Source of the DNA: Chloroflexota bacterium
GTDB taxonomy: Bacteria; Chloroflexota; Limnocylindria; Limnocylindrales; CSP1-4
Assembly: GCA_013695505.1 (NCBI GenBank)
Contig: JACDAH010000155.1
Coordinates: forward strand, 1-7,360
Length of the DNA stretch: 7,360 nucleotides
Direction: 5' to 3'
The notes beneath the pieces were generated by a model that saw nothing but the letters and a program-made list of their open reading frames with translations, did no database searches and was not told the DNA's origin. The position numbers and the translations under genes were made by a program. Position 1 is the stretch's first letter. The number at the start of each line of letters is the position of its first letter. Below, piece after piece: positions 5,015-7,360 of the stretch.

Positions 5015-6781
5015 TTGACCGAGTTCGCCGAGCGCGTCGACGCGTTCCTTGCGGAGTACTTCGTCCGGCAGCCGGTCCATGCGACCAGCATCGGCGCCCA
5101 CGACCACGACGACCGCTGGCCGGACGTCTCGGTCGCCGGACGGGCGGAGACCATCGCCTTCCTCGAACGTTGGCACGCGACATTCGCCGCGTTCAGTGAC
5201 GCGAACCTCGACCTCGACGGACGGGTCGACCGCGACCTGCTCATCGGAGCGCTCGACGACCAGATCTTCGCTGAAACCGAGCTCCGCGAGCACGCCTGGA
5301 GCCCGATGGCCTGGGTCTACCTGATCGGCCAGGGCTTCTTCGCGTTGATCGCCCGCGACTTCGCGCCGCTGGCGGAGCGGCTCGCCTCGGTCGCATCACG
5401 GGCCGAGAGCCTGCCTGCCGTCCTCGACGGTGCCCGCGAGACCCTCGTCGGGGTCGAAGGCAGGCCGGCCGACCGGCTCCACACCGAGACCGCGCTCGGC
5501 CAGTGGCCCGGCCTGATCGGCGTCGTCGATGATGCGATCGCGGCCGGCGAGGCCGCCGCTCCTGGAGATCCGGCGGTTGCCGCGATCCTGCCCCGGCTGC
5601 GCGCCGCGCGCGACATCGCCGCAGCCGCGCTCGACGCCTTCGAACGCCATCTGCGGCGAGCCGTCCTGCCCGCCGCTATGGGCGAGGGTCGTCTCGGCCC
5701 GGCGCTCTTCGCCGCGAAGATGGTCCATACGATGCAGGACCCCGCGATGACGCCCGACCGGATCCGGGAGCGAGCCGAGCGCGAGTTCGCCGCCGTCCGA
5801 GCCGAGATGATCCGGATCGCCCGCGAGATCGCCCCACGCTGGCTCGGCGACGAGTCGATCCCCGAGGACGACGGCGCGTTGGTCCGGGCGGTCCTCGATT
5901 CGGTCGCGGTCGATCATCCGCGCGCCGACGAACTGGTCGACTTCTGTCGGGCGGAGCTCCGTCGGGTCGAGGCGTTCTGCCGCGACATCGACCTCGTCGG
6001 CCTGGCCGAGGAGCCCCTGGAGATCGGCTGGACGCCGGTGTTCCTGCGGGCGTTCGGCGGGGCGATGCTGAGCTCGCCGGGTCCACTCGATCGCGGCCAG
6101 CAGGCGATCTTCTCGATCACGCCGATCCCCGACGACTCGACGCCGGAGCAGGCCGAGTCGTCCCTGCGCGAGGACAACGCCCGGATGCTCCGCCTCCTGA
6201 CGATCCACGAAGCGGTGCCCGGCCACCATCTCCAGGGCGTATACGCCAATCGCGTGCGGTCGACGGCTCGCTCGATCTTCGGCAGCGGCGTCTACGCCGA
6301 GGGCTGGGCGGTGTACGTGACCCAGGTGATGATGGACGTCGGCTACGGCGCCGCCGATGCGGCGCTCCTCCTGACCCATTGGAAGTTCTACCTGCGCTCC
6401 GTCACCAATGCGCTGGTCGACATCGGAATCCACACCGCGGGCATGACCGAAGCCGTGGCCGTCTCGCTGATGACCGACGGCGGGTTCCAGGAGGAGGCCG
6501 AGGCGCGGGCGAAGTACAACCGGGCGCGGCTGTCGTCGACCCAGCTCTCGACCTACTTCGTCGGGTCGCTCCTGTTCTGGGATCTCGAGGACGAAGTCAG
6601 GCGGCGGGCTGCGCGCGCTCTCGGGGCGGAAAGTCCCGACCGTCCCGATGCGGTTCCGACGCCGCGCGTGGTCGGCGGCTACGGCGAGACCCCGGGCTTC
6701 GTCTACCGGGCCCATCTCGAGGCGTGCCTGAACCACGGCGCGCCGCCCATGCCGCTGCTGCGGAAACTGGTCCTCGGCTAG
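5015..6781 (+). CDS. DUF885 family protein, predicted zinc metallopeptidase
   Basis: A 588-residue protein, the usual size for DUF885 (PF05960), a family placed in the MA clan of metallopeptidases. The decisive segment is IHEAVPGHHLQ (397-407): H398 and E399 followed by PGHH (402-405), the family's variant metal-binding motif. YAEGWAVYVTQ (427-437) downstream supplies the conserved EGW with a probable third metal ligand, E429. The C-terminal LSSTQLSTYFVGSLLFWDL (506-524) is the family's conserved Tyr/Gly helix. The N-terminal half is helical and Ala/Glu-rich, including PVHATSIGAHDHD (20-32), the typical DUF885 opening. There is no signal peptide or membrane helix, so it should be cytosolic. 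A peptidase activity is inferred from the fold and motif; the substrate is unknown. It starts with TTG behind a perfect GGAGG, stands alone on its strand, and ends in a CTAG shared with the opposing gene. Confidence 0.9.
   Translation: MTEFAERVDAFLAEYFVRQPVHATSIGAHDHDDRWPDVSVAGRAETIAFLERWHATFAAFSDANLDLDGRVDRDLLIGALDDQIFAETELREHAWSPMAWVYLIGQGFFALIARDFAPLAERLASVASRAESLPAVLDGARETLVGVEGRPADRLHTETALGQWPGLIGVVDDAIAAGEAAAPGDPAVAAILPRLRAARDIAAAALDAFERHLRRAVLPAAMGEGRLGPALFAAKMVHTMQDPAMTPDRIRERAEREFAAVRAEMIRIAREIAPRWLGDESIPEDDGALVRAVLDSVAVDHPRADELVDFCRAELRRVEAFCRDIDLVGLAEEPLEIGWTPVFLRAFGGAMLSSPGPLDRGQQAIFSITPIPDDSTPEQAESSLREDNARMLRLLTIHEAVPGHHLQGVYANRVRSTARSIFGSGVYAEGWAVYVTQVMMDVGYGAADAALLLTHWKFYLRSVTNALVDIGIHTAGMTEAVAVSLMTDGGFQEEAEARAKYNRARLSSTQLSTYFVGSLLFWDLEDEVRRRAARALGAESPDRPDAVPTPRVVGGYGETPGFVYRAHLEACLNHGAPPMPLLRKLVLG
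6778..6781. other. CTAG supplying the stop codons of two convergent genes
   Basis: TAG at 6779-6781 ends the rightward DUF885 gene, and TAG read on the minus strand from 6780 to 6778 ends the opposing gene. The genes therefore overlap by four bases with no room for a terminator between them. No hairpin with a T-run was seen on either side. Confidence 0.85.
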
Positions 6782-7360
6782 GGCCGTTTCGGGCGTTCGG
6801 CTGCGGTCCTTTTCGGCCGGGACGCCGTTTCCTTCGGCGACGTTCGGTCCGAAGGCGCCGCCACGAGCCCCAAGGCGATGCGGTCGACCCGGTTGTTCGC
6901 GGCCTCGGTCGCCGAACGCAGATGCGCGATCCGGGCAGCCGCCGGCTTCGCACCGGCTGCCCGATCGAGCGCCTCGGCAAGGTCGACGAGAGCAATCCAG
7001 CGATCCGGGACGAGCCATTCGGCGCCGTCCCAGTCGTGAACCTGGAGGAAGCGCCGGACCTCGGGATCGGCAAGCCAGGCCGACGCGAGGTGGGCGGCGT
7101 CCGGCATCGTTCGTGGCGTTGCCAGCTCGAGACCGGTCCGGGCCCGCTCGACGGCGGACGGATCGAGGCCCGCGACGCGGAGCGCGGCGGCGAGATGAAG
7201 GCGATCGAACTCCGCCCGGCCGAGCGGACGCAGCCGGAACGCCGCCCGGGCGGCCAGATCGGGCGGGGGCTCGGCTGCCTGGTTGGAGTTCGAACGAAGT
7301 GGCCGCCGCGGACGAGGATCCGCCCCGGCCGTCGCCGGCGCCCTCGCCGCCGCCGGGATG
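6778..7360 (-). CDS. Unrecognised protein, C-terminal 193 residues (N-terminus beyond window)
   Basis: The frame is open from the right edge to the TAG at 6780-6778. The first in-frame ATG visible is at 7107 (giving 109 residues), but the sequence upstream stays protein-like (LRPLGRAEFDRLHLAAALRV, then AGLDPSAVERARTGLELATP), with codon use like the neighbours. The gene therefore probably enters the window from the right. The visible part starts with a Pro/Arg/Ser-rich linker, then a helical Ala/Leu/Arg-rich stretch, then WLADPEVRRFLQVHDWDGAEW and LVDLAEALDRAAG, and ends in a basic Lys/Arg/Pro tail (SRPKRTAAERPKRP). I do not recognise a family with confidence; the DPEVRRFLQVHDWDGAEW segment faintly recalls helical C-terminal modules seen after some bacterial glycoside hydrolases, which is too weak to name a function. 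Confidence 0.6.
   Translation of the reverse strand, partial: IPAAARAPATAGADPRPRRPLRSNSNQAAEPPPDLAARAAFRLRPLGRAEFDRLHLAAALRVAGLDPSAVERARTGLELATPRTMPDAAHLASAWLADPEVRRFLQVHDWDGAEWLVPDRWIALVDLAEALDRAAGAKPAAARIAHLRSATEAANNRVDRIALGLVAAPSDRTSPKETASRPKRTAAERPKRP

Noticed and set aside
4526..5293. N-terminal extension of the GNAT frame up to an ATG at 5293
   Set aside because: It would run through the repeat-rich intergenic DNA and overlap the start of the DUF885 gene. The family fold begins right after the ATG at 4525.
5396..7018. A 540-codon minus-strand open frame opposite the DUF885 gene
   Set aside because: Low-complexity Arg/Gly/Asp-rich translation; the plus strand encodes a complete DUF885 protein with a good ribosome binding site.

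Overview
The window is very GC-rich (about 70% by eye) with almost only G or C at third codon positions. It uses ATG, GTG and TTG starts and packs its genes tightly. A PF04020-type small membrane protein, a TPM/DUF2207-type surface protein and a cytosolic DUF885 protein in this base composition suggest a soil or freshwater Chloroflexota lineage (Limnocylindria/Ellin6529-like) or a high-GC actinobacterium. This placement is inference; there is no rRNA or other marker gene.

Layout: a four-gene leftward cluster fills 4525 down to 1. In transcription order it holds a RimJ/RimL-type GNAT acetyltransferase (4525-3935), a small four-helix membrane protein of the phage-holin 4_2 family (3862-3449), diaminopimelate decarboxylase LysA (3445-2153) and a large secreted/membrane protein (2156 to beyond position 1). 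That last protein has two TPM-like domains and a DUF2207-like C-terminal half. The holin-like gene and lysA are 3 bases apart. lysA and the TPM gene overlap by an ATGA, so at least the last three genes look translationally linked.

A 489-base divergent intergenic region (4526-5014) separates this cluster from a rightward DUF885 (HExxPGHH, predicted zinc-peptidase) gene at 5015-6781. The intergenic region is full of degenerate direct repeats, including an array with a 13-base period right at the GNAT end. The DUF885 gene meets a leftward unrecognised gene (6778 to beyond 7360) tail to tail; one CTAG supplies the stop codon of both.

How the genes work together: LysA makes L-lysine from meso-diaminopimelate, which is also the peptidoglycan cross-linking amino acid. 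Two of its cluster neighbours are envelope proteins, so an envelope link is possible but not shown. No mobile element, CRISPR array, tRNA or rRNA was seen. I see no clearly new defence or biosynthetic system. The points most worth a second look are the repeat-rich divergent promoter region, the lysA-TPM coupling, the tandem-TPM architecture and the low-complexity insert in LysA.
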